Positions 25,677 through 37,180 of a stretch of 64,000 nucleotides of DNA are shown here, in pieces (positions within the stretch are counted from its first letter, which is position 1; each line of letters begins with the position of its first letter). The position numbers and the translations under genes were made by a program. This DNA comes from Plectrocnemia conspersa (taxonomy: Eukaryota; Arthropoda; Insecta; Trichoptera; Polycentropodidae). The stretch is from assembly GCA_009617715.1 (NCBI GenBank), contig VTFK01000277.1:124001-188000 (forward strand). Reading direction: 5' to 3'. Below the pieces are notes generated by a model, which did no database searches, was not told the DNA's origin, and saw only the letters and a list, made by a program, of their open reading frames with translations.

Positions 25677-25845
25677 TTGGCCAAGGTCGATTGTCACGGC
25701 GACCGACTCGTACTGCAGCCCTTCGTCCAGCGAAGGGCTCTGCCACCAATGGTTGTTATTCCCATCTATGGCGTACTCGATGGGGTGTCTTTTGTTTGGA
25801 TCGGGGCTGTGGGCGTCGCACACCCCACACTGAGCAGCTCTTCCC
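25677..25845 (-). CDS. wb: Laminin alpha (alpha-1/2 type, wing blister-like) LN-domain exon, next exon
   Basis: This exon continues the LN domain with 56 codons after a single base that completes the split codon of the exon at 29792-29954. The residues QCGVCDAHSPDPNKRHPIEY, AIDG, WWQSPSL, GLQYESV and VTIDLGQ follow the order known for alpha-1/2 laminin LN domains, including the paired CxxC cysteines and the WWQSP signature. The acceptor is TTTTTTTCTTTACAG above 25845. The donor is GTTAGT at 25676-25671, a weaker variant of GTAAGT, and leaves a phase-0 junction after the glutamine. The family continues next with a segment rich in aromatic residues and PRPGNW, which I could not find below this exon, so the next exon is probably outside the window. 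The whole visible coding content is about 110 residues of a protein usually near 3,000. No stops or frameshifts are seen, so the gene looks functional. Confidence 0.92.
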
Positions 25846-26107
25846 CTGTAAAGAAAAAAATATTCGTTAACACTTCTAAGACCAAGAGTGATTATTTTTT
25901 AAAATCATATATTAATTTATTTGATTATTAATATATAATAACACAAAAGCTGGATTCAATCCAAAAATATCATAATATTGAAGCAAATGGAACGAAACAA
26001 TATGGAACGACCTAACGTTTTTATGGATTTTTAAAAAATGGTTGTACGTCGGCTGATATGCTTTCAGTTTTGTTGTAAATTTTCTAGATCGTACTAAATC
26101 TAAATTA

Positions 26108-26214
26108 GTTTTTTTAGAAATAGCATAACAAAAAATATTGTAATCGAACGAAATAACACATTACTTTGGTGCCTGGCACTTGCATTGGAATTTCTCTGGA
26201 GCCCATCCACCCAG
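26108..26214. repeat. Dispersed repeat with 43-bp identical core, copy 2
   Basis: Partner of 24190-24298 in the same orientation, inside the laminin intron. Confidence 0.75.
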
Positions 26215-27953
26215 AATAATTTGGAGCACGTGAATTTTTTTATGAAATGTATGAACCATAATTATGTATTTAATATAAAAAATAATATTTTATATTACAC
26301 TTCTTGAACAAAAATAAATTTCATGGTCAAACTGTCAAGCTAGGTAAACATAAAACCAATTCAAGCAAAATAAATCGAAACATACCGGTTGATAGCACAT
26401 CAATTAACATAGTTTTTCAACCTTAAATTAAAAAGTAAAATTTTTACGGTATACGTAGATAAATTAAAACACACACACAGTAATCAAAGAACTTCCCCAA
26501 AATATCATCCATTAACTTAAGAACATTTTTACCGGGTGTTTGTTATTTTTAAATTTATTCACGATTTGAAAAACCGCAATGATTCACAGATTAAGAAACC
26601 AGGAGAAAAATCTTACAATTCGGATAAATTATTGTCGTAATAGTTTATTATAAAATAATTGAAAAAAAATATTATTGCAGTTAAAAAATATTTAAGGAAT
26701 AAAATTATGAACGATTAAATATGTATTTTTCATCCCTAATATTTTGTGTAAATTAAAAATGTTTGCAATGGTTACAAACAACTTATTTATAATTTAATAA
26801 TATGTATGTTTAAATACTACTATATATTTTTGTATAAAAAATATCAGTTTATAATATAATATAATATAATTTGCACTCATTAAATTTTTCGGCGTCCTTT
26901 TTCTGCTTACAACTGTCACACACACACACACATTTATTTTTACCATTACACTTATAAACCACACTAAATGACTATATCACTATTTATTTTTATTATTTAC
27001 ACTTTTTTATCTATTTCGATATTTTTTGATACGTTTAAAAACCTTCGTCAATATGAGGAAGAATTTCACAACTTCTGCACATGTATGCTGTATCTTTTAT
27101 TCCATGTGCAGAATAATCACTCGCGTATTTCTTCCGACATTTTATTTTTATTGCCTGATGGTTATTCAGCTTATACGAAAGCCTTTCTGGTGGCTTGACA
27201 ACACGGACAACTAGTGCAATGTCTTCAGAATCGATAGATTTCACTGAATTCTGCATCCATACTTTAACCTCACTCAAAAAAAAAACATTTGAATTTAATT
27301 TTGCTGTTACGATTCAAATTTTAATAGAAACTGAACGAATAAAATAATGCGCATTGAAATAAATGAATATTAACTTTTCTTGTTTATTCTATTGTTTTTC
27401 AAAATATTAGGTAACTAGGTAACCATTATGCATTATATATTGTATGGCCGATCGTTCTGTTTTTTTCCGTGTTTGGCACAATTCAATATATGAAATTTGC
27501 TCAAATAATAAAAAGATAAAACGAGAATAGAATTAAAAATTAAAAAAATAATGAACGGATAAAATGACAAATTAATAAATTAAAAACGTTAACTGACAAT
27601 TCATAATTTTTAATAAATAAATTATCGGCGAGCAATTGTAGAATCGTAAATTTTCCATTCGACAAATTTACCAGTCGGTGAATTTGCAATCGATGAACTT
27701 TCTGGATACTCGGAAAAAGCGCGGTTGATAAATATTTAGTATGAGTTAATACTTTATAATTGAATTTTCAGAAATAATTATCAGATAAGAAACACAAAAT
27801 AATTAAAATTAGAATCAAGATCGGGCATCGTGTTTCGTACATTTTAGAATATTAATATTAATCGAAAAATTGATTTTTCTATATATATATAATAATACTC
27901 AAAGTTTGTTTTCTTTTAAATAAATATAATAAAAAAAATACCAATTGCTTTTA

Positions 27954-28815
27954 GAGTACGCTCGGGATAAGGATTCCGGTTTGTTACTGTGTGCGTGAAC
28001 TGTGTGGCTCAAAACAATTTCGCTCAGAATATTTATTTTTTTATTTTAAAAGAAAATATATGTTTGTTTAACATACATACATCTGAGCTAAGTTGAAAAT
28101 TTCAACGGGCAATTAAAAATATATTATATAATCGAAGAAACCAGACATTGACGTCATTAATTAAATATTTGCAAAATTCAAAATCTTTCACTAGTCAAAA
28201 AAATAATGAAGTCTTTAGCTATTCTTCAAAAGCAAAAAGATATAAAATGGGGAAAAAAATTATTCGCTGATTGTTCAATGGTTCGACGACTCTATTAAAT
28301 CATTAGAGTTCATTAAAAAAATTATCATTGGGGCAACGATAAGAATAATAACTTTTTTAAGCCTTACAGAGAATAGTGTAAAAAAACCAACAACGTACGG
28401 ATTAATGGAAAAATAATTAAAATATTGTATTCTACGGGTAAGAGAACGAATAACTTACAGTTTATATTTGAAGCCTTGATTTCAATTAACCCAAATATGC
28501 CCAAGAAAATTTGTTCTCTTAAAATTTCATTTATAAATAAAAAACAGTGGCACGAGTTTAGTGACCTACCCATGGGACAGTGGGCATATCTGGGTTAAAC
28601 CAATATCAACACTAAATTATTTAAAGTAAATCACTAGAGAAGATCGAACTTCTGTGCCACACTGCACTTTAATGACGAATATCAGCGTTGACGAATCAGC
28701 GACTGTCCTTAAAAGAGAAAGCGAGACAACGAATTACAATCTACATCGCTTCTCCCTCTCATATACATGTACACGCACACAATAACAAACCGGCATCCTT
28801 ATCACGAGCGTACTC
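27954..28815. mobile_element. TA-flanked MITE, copy 2 (862 bp), in the laminin intron
   Basis: The ends GAGTACGCTCGGGATAAGGA and TCCTTATCACGAGCGTACTC are inverted repeats, and TA flanks both sides exactly (27952-27953 and 28816-28817). Long stretches of the interior match copy 1 at 11182-12050 with scattered substitutions and small indels. It lies in the same orientation, with no coding capacity. This copy keeps the cleaner target duplication and so better defines the family's ends. Confidence 0.92.
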
Positions 28816-29791
28816 TACAAAAATGTGTCTATAGAGCTGAAAAAATTCACAGCGCGAAGCCTTGGTAATGTTCCAAAAGCATATATTTAAAATTAAGAGC
28901 TTATATTCACTATATAGATAGTTTACTGTATATTTCAGCTATCTACCATATAAAGTTATGTATTATATATGTATATCTAGCAGAGCTGAATTTAATTATT
29001 GCAATTTGCCAAATTTCGTCCGACTCGCTTATTGGCGCGGAACGATCGCTTTATTTCGGCCTTTCTAATTAATAACACCTGCGGTCAACGCTGTGTGACC
29101 ATTATTTTGTCGCCAATTGTGGTACTTGTGCGGCTTATGAATATAATTTATGGGTACTCGTGTACACTTTCGGCAGCGCGTGATAAACTCCGAATGTAAT
29201 TTTAATAGTGAGAACGCACGGTAGTTACAGAGCGACTCTGACAAAACTAATAATTAGTATGCCGAATAATAATAATAATTATAAGGAACTTAAACCGCAG
29301 GTATATTTTAATAATATGAATAACTTTATTCATGGATAGGTGGTTAATTATATTATTATATTAAAATGTGTCATATATAATGTGGAAGTTCAATTCCCAG
29401 AATAATTAAATAATGCAGAATGAGAATAAGCATATTAACTGACAACTAATGACAAACTTTGTCGAAGGCCTTTTCAAAATATTTATATATGACGTCTACT
29501 TGAATATCCGCATCGAGAGATTTTGTCACCGTTTAGATGAAAAACAGAAGATTAGTAGCAGGGAAAGTGCGGGACAGGCTTAACAAAACTTGCCGAAAGT
29601 GATTGAATACATATTTATCAGGAGCTGCACATTTTTTTATGAATAGGGTTGACTATGAAATATCAGGCAATAATGACGTTTTGAGGGTCAATTAAAAAAT
29701 ACGTTTTAGAAGAGCAACGAAGCTGACTTAGCTACCCTTAAAAAAAATTGAAATACTGAAACTTATCTTAAATTAATACTATCAAACTTAC

Positions 29792-29954
29792 CTCGGAGAA
29801 TGATGCTCTCTGCAGAACTCCTCTCTCCCACTTTCTCCACACGTAGCATTAGTAACTATAGTAGCCTTAGTGGCTAAGTTGTAAACACTGGGCCAAGACC
29901 CGCTAGGTCCCGTAACATTTCCAGAACCCGAATGACCCAGCAAGAATCTGCGAC
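29792..29954 (-). CDS. wb: Laminin alpha (alpha-1/2 type, wing blister-like) LN-domain exon, N-terminal part
   Basis: This internal exon encodes 53 full codons of a laminin alpha chain, a secreted basement-membrane protein whose LN domain drives network polymerisation. The translation contains SWPSVYNLATKATIV and NATCGES, the hallmark start of laminin LN domains, followed by EEFCREHHSP. Two N-glycosylation sequons (NVT, NAT) and the first conserved cysteines are visible. The acceptor is a T-rich tract ending in CAG just above 29954, and the donor is GTAAGT at 29791-29786. The exon starts after one base of a split codon and ends two bases into the next codon (AG|G), which fits the exon at 25677-25845 exactly. 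No ATG or signal peptide is encoded here, so at least one upstream exon exists on the minus strand above 29954. Orthology to wb rather than the other insect alpha chain is inferred from resemblance to alpha-1/2 chains. A second CAG seven bases into the exon is a possible alternative acceptor. Confidence 0.9.
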
Positions 29955-30938
29955 CTGCGAACAAAAAAAAATACAAATCGTTTAAAATCTCCTCCCACTA
30001 ATGGTTCGTTTTGGTGATTTTGACGGTAATTACTCGGTAAAGTTCCATTTATCAGGATGTCGAGGAATTATCGTGAGTAATGCGTTTCTTTGTTATCTAC
30101 GGTGACAGAAATGCGGTGTTATATTTTGGGGAATTGTGTGTAAAACGGTCAGCGGTGACTGCAGCACGGAACAAAAGTTCTAATCATAATTCATTGGCAT
30201 CATTAATCAAGGCAAGAAGAGCTTCTAGAGTTGGAGATGGAGACAAATACTATACGAGGCGGCGTGTCGTGGCGAAAATATCGCCACTTTTGGCTTATGG
30301 AGATAACCGCCGGAGATTAAGCTGTGTGCATTATTTATTTTGATCTTGGGACAAATGGGAGATTACGTGTGATTTTGACAATTGAATAATTTCAATCAAT
30401 AATGTAATCCATATTAGGTAATTTTGTTGCCTAAGATAATTTGTGTAGTGATACTTCAGAAGATTTCGCTAAATCGATGATAAATTTAGTTAATACAATA
30501 TTTTTTGTTATGTTCCTTTATTTCTTAATGTATAAATTATTATATAATGTTTTTTATTTATTATTTCTTTAGCTATGTATGTAAATATATAACTATTTGG
30601 GGTACCTCAAACCAGTAAAAGTTTGACAGCCGTACATGTACGGCGATACCGCGCAGAGGGTTAAGATTAATATCTCATACAGATAAGTTTGACAACTTAA
30701 TATTTGTAAAATATCGTGTTTCAAATTTATTTTTAAAAAAAATTACATCACTCTGTGTATAAAACAGCACTCGACAAAGCACTCTGACAAAATTGCGAGC
30801 CGACATAAGCACGCATGACAAAAAATAATTTATTATTGTGCTATATTTAAAATGATTTTTTTATTAGAATAAAAGTTTGAAATATATTGTCATATCCTAA
30901 TGTTAGGTATGTTTATTTAATAATTGCGAATCTTTTGT
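29955..30938. other. Sequence upstream of the laminin exon
   Basis: 29990-30345 is moderately GC-rich and holds an 87-codon plus-strand frame that matches nothing I know. A perfect 16-bp palindrome, GCCGTACATGTACGGC, lies at 30629-30644. A GGTACCTCA motif followed by GACAG at 30600-30628 faintly resembles the dispersed GGTACCTCA module. No laminin signal exon is recognised. Confidence 0.4.
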
Positions 30939-31110
30939 AGCAACAGAAAAAGTAATAAAAAATTACAAAGTAGCAGTGAAGCACCAGACTAAAGTCAGTC
31001 TGTATACCAGTTATAATACATCTACATATATTATTAATTTTTAAATAAAATTACAGCTAACAGTCATTAGATGTCACCAGTTTGATTTTATTTTAATTAT
31101 TTTTCACGAT
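30939..31110 (+). repeat. Dispersed ~170-bp repeat, single copy
   Basis: GTAGCAGTGAAGCACCAGAC then TTACAGCTAACAGTCATTAG then TTTGATTTTATTTTAATTAT follow the order of the tandem units at 15973-16480 and match the copy at 47725-47890 better. Confidence 0.6.
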
Positions 31111-34100
31111 ATGGATCCGCGAGATAAGGAAAATCAAGGAAACCCTTACATATGATAATCGATTGGAATCATATTTATATGATATCTACTAATTTTGATC
31201 TCTCAAACACAATAGAAATTAAAAAATATTAAGTTCAAGTCTTTAATATATCAGTCACCGTAGTTGAGTAGTTTAGTACACGCATATATTCACAAAATAA
31301 ATAAATTTACTATCGAGAAAGTTAAGGACCTTCACTAGATTCGTTTCAGTCAGACCAATGCAGATCAAAGTAATTTTATATTATTTGCGGTTAAAACAAC
31401 GCGTGTGTGGGTTGATTTATAATGTATTGTCCAGTTAACGGCGCGGTTTAACCGTGAGAACCCATCATGCGAGCTCTCTTCTCTTTTCTAAAGCTTTTTA
31501 ATTGACTTTTTATTTTTATTTTCAATATTTATAGTTGATCCACCAGCGACTACTTAAGAAACATTTTTATTATCCTATCCCGCCGAGAAAGGTCTTTGGT
31601 CTTTGGCGCTAAATGGACTGCCGGTACCTGTTCCTATGTCAATGGGAAGATTCGATTTAATCTGATCAAAACTGGTGACTTCGGCAATTTGGACAATTTT
31701 AAAAGGGAACCATAGTCTATTTATTTCCTCCATCCCTTTGTTAAAAAAAAACGCATACGTATAAATAACACATATATGTATCCGATACAAGATGCCGACA
31801 ATGTTAACATCGCGGGAGACTGAACCACTCACGTAAACGTGTGTTATCCGCTCATCGTTTAACATGCCACTGTTTCCGAAACTGTGTGGATAAATTTAAA
31901 ATTATTAGGTTTTATTAAACTGTCGCTAGATAAGATGTTTCAAAGTGAGCTTATTGTATCAATGAATCAAACATGTAGATTTATAAATTTGTTTTAATAT
32001 TTTTTTTGAACATACTTTGTCTTTTTTTTAATACATAAACTCATTAAACAATATTGAGAAACATAATCATTAAATTAACAGGCGTTCGATGATTATATAC
32101 TCTCGTTAATTGAACTGAAAACGATCTTGTTATAATTTATAATCCACAGATATGCATAAACAAATATTATACAAACTTGTCTGAATATGTGTGCAGTGTA
32201 TATTAAAAAGTAATCTGATTTGTTACATGTAGTAAAAATTTAATCAGATTTTTTTACATAATATAAAGCATGGATATGTAATAGGAGTGAATAAACAATT
32301 CATAGAATTATGTTATAATAAATTGCCCGTTTGTCAAATAGGCGCAATAAAAAATGTAGGAACCATTTCGTTCTGCCTCGGGCGAAAAGAATACCTAGTT
32401 ACGTCTCTGCATACATTAAGATGAAATTTATCTTGCCTTTCAACGGAAGAAAAAGAGGGCTCACTTGTACTTTTTAAGGATATATTTATTCGTTGTACCT
32501 ATGTATGTATAAAATAATCATTAATTTTGTTGCCAAAAGAGTATAATATTTTTATAGATGAATAAACTAAGATATTATTCACATTATTTTTTAAGATAAA
32601 ACATTTCACAGCCGCATCATTATATTAATAAAAATGTAAGTTAAGCTTTTACTTAAAATAATTTATAACGTGTCAATCAATGTTACAAAAAATATGGGAT
32701 CATAAAAAATTAGAAATATGTACATATGTATATTATATTAATTTTGAAGTTCAACTAAAATTATTATTGTTCATGGATGTATATTTTCATAAAATACAAC
32801 AATAAAATTCTCATGCATTGTAATCGATTGGACAGTATAATTTTTAAGCCGTTTATATAAATATATTTTATATTCATTATAAATATAGATATTTAAAGGT
32901 TAATTTATACATATTTTATGCACCTTCCAACGATTTCTCAACACATATTCATAAAAATAAGCAGTGATTTTAATTGTTAAAAATAATAAAAAGCTTATGA
33001 TTTTTTTAAATAACTAAAATGATAACACACTATTAAAATAACATATTATATTCTTGCTATGATCCATGAGATTTATTTAATTTTTTAAATTACAAACAAT
33101 TATAAAAAAATCAGATCGCAAAAAAACGTTTCAAATTTTGTTATTCAAGTTTCTAAAACTTTTTCACTTCTAAAATAACTATTTATTTAGAACTTACAAT
33201 ATAAATTTAGTTGCTTTAATAAGTTCACTACTCATAAGCTCTATTTCATCTAGATGATATTTATTATAATCTATTAAGATATCCCGGTGATCTGTAATAT
33301 AAAAAATGTTACGTCATTTTACTAATTTGATAAATGGGAAAAGATTATCACTGAAGCAAATTCTTATTTCAATGCTCTTTGCTGTATCAGAATATTATTG
33401 CTAAAGTAGCAAAAGCCGTTATGACGAATTTTGGCAAACTAAAGGGTAAAAGTAAGCCTACAAATTTAAGGAAATTTAAACTGTTCTACAATTCTCAAAA
33501 CATTCTGTTTGACTTAACGACATATTTTTCTATATAAAGTTTTGTTATGAATTTCTAGGTTAATAAAACTTTTTAAAATAATAATATATATTATTGTAAG
33601 GTACCTTAATAAAGTCAATGGCATATTAATTAATACAATCGTAGTTAAATAAAAATAATTTAGATCTACTAGAATTTTATATTTATTGTTTGCCTTCTTT
33701 TATCCAAATTTTTTATACATATTGCCAAATACTTACTCTATTATTTTAAATCTTTAATTTAATTTTGCCACAAAGATAATCTATATTTCAGACGTAGTTT
33801 ATCAAAATAAGTCTATAACAAAATTACGATTGAAATGTTACAAGAACATAGTAAACTAAATTTACTTTCATTCTATCATGCCTCTTTTAATTTTACAAAA
33901 AAAAAGTTCGTTACTTTATTACTCAACATATTATAGCCCTTTTTAAGTAATGCAATATAACATAACAGTTTTAAAAAAGAACGTAAAATAACAAAGAAGA
34001 ATACAAAATATAAAATGCAAAAGCTGAATTGCTACTAAAAAATTGAATATTTTAAAGAACAAGGATCTTTGATATTATTGAGATAATAATTAGATAAAGG

Positions 34101-34171
34101 TTGTATGTATATATATACTAATAAAACAAAAATACTATTTTGATGAATATGTATTTTATATTAAAACTAAA
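31111..34171. other. AT-rich stretch, no gene recognised
   Basis: GC-richer patches lie at about 31380-31500 and 31560-31870; a 96-codon minus-strand frame in the second matches nothing I know. 32330-32420 includes TTCTGCCTCGGGCGAAAAGA and may be a transposon end. 32.5-34.1 kb is uniformly AT-rich. Confidence 0.4.
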
Positions 34172-34240
34172 CTGACTGTCGGTCCTAGTTGTCGTGAGGT
34201 ACCGCAGCTAGCGAGTGCGAATACCGGATGCTCAATCTTT
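34172..34240 (-). repeat. Dispersed GGTACCTCA module, copy 2
   Basis: Read on the minus strand: ATTCGCACTCGCTAGCTGCG then GTACCTCACGACAACTAGGA then CCGACAG, closely matching 38690-38755. Confidence 0.65.
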
Positions 34241-36306
34241 TGAGTGTTAAATATTATTTTTGATTTGTTCTAATGTTTCGTTAATTTATTCAAACAATTA
34301 TATTGTATAAAAATATGAAAATCTCACATGTGCATTCAAGAGATATGCGTTTTTTTAGCACATTTCTAACCGTTACCGCAGTACTGCGTAAATTTACACT
34401 TTAGATAAAATAATATTTTAGGTTTTTTCAACTATTGGTCAATATGGTTTCAACTGTAGACAAACTTAATATCATTTTTAATTTATTGAAAAATAGATTT
34501 AAATCAAAAAAAAAAAATATCATTAATATAATTTATTTTGCAACATAAATACATATTAATTATACGTAAAAAATAATAATTTGCAAATAGGTTCACAGTT
34601 TAGTTATGTGATACTAATAATAATAAATAGCAGCTGTTACATATTCGCTCAAAAAGACAATACTAAAAATATTTTGTTCCCTTTCTGACGCTACAACACA
34701 ATCAATGATTTATATTAGTTCTAAAGTTTTTAATTATAGGTCATTGGTTGTGTTGTCGTGCATTTTGAGTGTAATGTTTTTTACTTAAAAAAATGTTTTT
34801 TACTAAAAGATGTTTGCTTTCGCTGCCGTTACGTAACAGTTTTGCCAGTGTGCCACTTAGCTCATGGCCAACTATATAAATCAGTCCCCATAAATATAAT
34901 CTATGCGGTACCTGGACATTACACATACCGCACATATTCTATAATATTAATATATATCCTTTAAAGAAATATATTTTTTTGCTATCCATGATTTTAGATC
35001 AATTATTTTCTTTCTATTTGGATTAAAATTCGTAACTAGATAGTTACTAAAAAATAATCAATAGTCTCTGATTTATCACCAAAATTGTATTTATTTATTT
35101 TTTTTAAGTGATTTTAGTAAAGTTTTATGTTGTGACAGCTCAATCCTTAGGTATTGTTAAACGTTCGAAGCCGAGCATATTGTTGAGACACACAATAAAG
35201 ACCGCGATGGAGCTGATGCGTTTCGAGATACGATCCTTTTTTATTTGATCTCCTGTTATGTTTCCACACTTCCATTGTGCCGTGCGTGTTGTTCTTTATG
35301 TGTGACCATAATTTAGCTTGGGCACACAAAGGGCTGCGGGTCAGAAGTGTCAAGTCATTTTTAAGACTGCTCCGGGGTAAAAAATGAGATGAGCAACCCT
35401 CGGCCTCCGCGGTCGGTGGGTTTGAATAGACCACAAAGGGTTGCGATACAAGACAATGGGGAAATAGCCGCCCATTCTATAATATAATGTTCGGGATATA
35501 GTGTGTACCTTTGTATATACTCGGACTGTCCCAAAAAGTACCTATTTATAGAAGCGATAGAGGTGGAACGTTTGCTTTATTAAAATTAAATTATCATTAA
35601 ATGAGCTACCCCTATAGTATGTTCAGTGAACTTTTGCATATATAAAGCTTAAGTATTTTAATAATAACTTGCTTCACCCGCATTTCGTTCCAAGTTATTT
35701 TTTAATTATGTAAAATATTTTCACACACCTGTACGTAGGTGTTTTGGTTGCTTCAAGAAATATAGTACATTCATTTTTATCATATTACTAATAATCGTAA
35801 CTAAATTTTTACTGTAAAAATGATTCTCTGTTGACTTGATCAGATTCAAAGAATATTTAAATGTCTTGAAAACTTAAGCTCTGTACGAACAGGGGGACGG
35901 CTAAGACCCAGATATACTATTATAAATCCCCTTATTGATAATCGCTTTCAGCTACTCTCTTCAGGTCCAGAAAACTAGCTATATTTTTGATATCCATATA
36001 CATTCTAAATTCTTTCTTATTGATTTTATCCAAGAATAGGATTGATTTATTTTAACGCCGATTTGTTACGATACGAAAACACATTGAAATTGAAAAATTT
36101 TTAGGACTTCAGATACAAAAATTAAATTTTATGCATCCTCTCTAATACTAAAATAATAGACCAAAAACCATTACATCATATTACAGAATAAAAAAATTAA
36201 GATAGAATAGCAAAGCAAGAATTAACTAATAGAAGACATAGCATCATGGCAAAAATGATAACAATATCTAAATAAATATAAATTTTTAAACGCTTTAAAT
36301 TACTCT
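34241..36306. other. AT-rich stretch with one GC-richer block
   Basis: The block at 35147-35480 is richer in GC (for example CTCGGCCTCCGCGGTCGGTG). A 95-codon minus-strand frame there looks compositional. CTCGGACTGTCCCAAAAAGT near 35520 could be a transposon end. The rest is AT-rich. Confidence 0.4.
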
Positions 36307-36313
36307 TTTAAAT

Positions 36314-36530
36314 TGTAGTGATGTTCACATAGTCACGAGACACACGCGCGTTTGAAGTCCCGCGAGTGGTGACCGCGGACCTAGCAGCCACAAAAGCTAG
36401 ACACACTCGACTCCACTACGACTCGACACTTGGACTACTACTTCGCTCCATGGATGTCTTTGATCTTACTTACGCGCTCAAAAATAATACGACTTCAAGT
36501 AGGACTACGGATTCAACTGAATAACTACTA
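36314..36530. mobile_element. Candidate short solo LTR (217 bp)
   Basis: It starts TGTAGTGATG and ends GAATAACTACTA, and is flanked on both sides by TTTAAAT (36307-36313 and 36531-36537). The inside is GC-rich (GTCCCGCGAGTGGTGACCGC). TGT..CTA ends and a direct flank repeat fit a BEL/Pao-type solo LTR, but the flank is AT-rich and may match by chance. No second copy is seen in the window. Confidence 0.4.
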
Positions 36531-36784
36531 TTTAAATATTATTTTCAAAAATGCTTGTGCTATTTTTTTAATACAATGATTATTGAATATCTAGAAACAA
36601 CTTCAAGGATTGCTATTTTTGTATTTTTGTAAAATAATGCGAAGGAATAGATTTATATAAATATTACGGTTTTTCACTATCTTAATTTAGAAGATAGTGC
36701 AAAAAACTAAGACCATTAAAAACAGGAAAAAAAATTCTTTACTTTATAGTGACAAAGTTAAGGAGTTTTGATTCAAGCAACTAG

Positions 36785-37180
36785 CTGGCCATACACGCGC
36801 GGATCTGTCCGATGGATCTATCCGTCGCGGGTACCTGGCGGACAAATCCGATCGTGTGTGGTGAGAAAAGACACAGATTTGTCTGTGTCTTTTTAAAACG
36901 AATGGATCAGACATGGACACGCAGATCCGATAACCTGCACCCAATTAAAATTTGTCCCTAAAAAAATGATTTTATGATTATTGTTTTGACGCCAATCGCC
37001 ATTAGTTATTATTCTAGTACTGAAGGGATAGGGCTTCAAAATATGATTGTTTATTTAAAATGCAGAATCATATAAAAACATGTAAATCTGATGTCCGAGT
37101 TCAGACAGTTTACGTGTGTGGCAAAGCTCGGACAGATCTGTCCTGGTATCCAACGGACAGATCTGTGCGTGTGTGCTTAA
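36785..37180. mobile_element. MITE with imperfect terminal inverted repeats (~395 bp)
   Basis: Left CATACACGCGCGGATCTGTC, CGATGGAT pairs with right ATCCAACGGACAGATCTGTG, CGTGTGTG. Further GGACAGATCTGT-like motifs repeat inside both ends. AACTA occurs just outside each end (near 36779 and 37178), a possible part of a target duplication. There is no coding capacity. The family is unknown; a hAT-type MITE would fit but is not shown. Confidence 0.65.

Larger units (their letters stand above)
25846..29791 (-). other. Laminin alpha intron between the two LN-domain exons
   Basis: This 3,946-nt intron has GT..AG borders and is inferred from the matched exon phases (two bases plus one base of one codon). 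It holds a fragment of a dispersed repeat (26108-26214), a short CA run near 26917-26930, a moderately GC-rich stretch near 29000-29220, and a complete 862-bp TA-flanked MITE (27954-28815). An open frame at 27035-27277 on the minus strand is unlike any family I know and I do not call it a gene. Confidence 0.85.

Noticed and set aside
27035..27277. 80-codon minus-strand frame with several cysteines, considered a zinc-finger fragment
   Set aside because: The cysteine spacing does not fit a zinc-finger class I know, and overlapping plus-strand frames exist.
31575..31865. 96-codon minus-strand frame on the laminin strand
   Set aside because: No signal peptide, no laminin similarity and no convincing splice sites.
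35147..35434. 95-codon minus-strand frame
   Set aside because: Composition-driven; no recognised domain.
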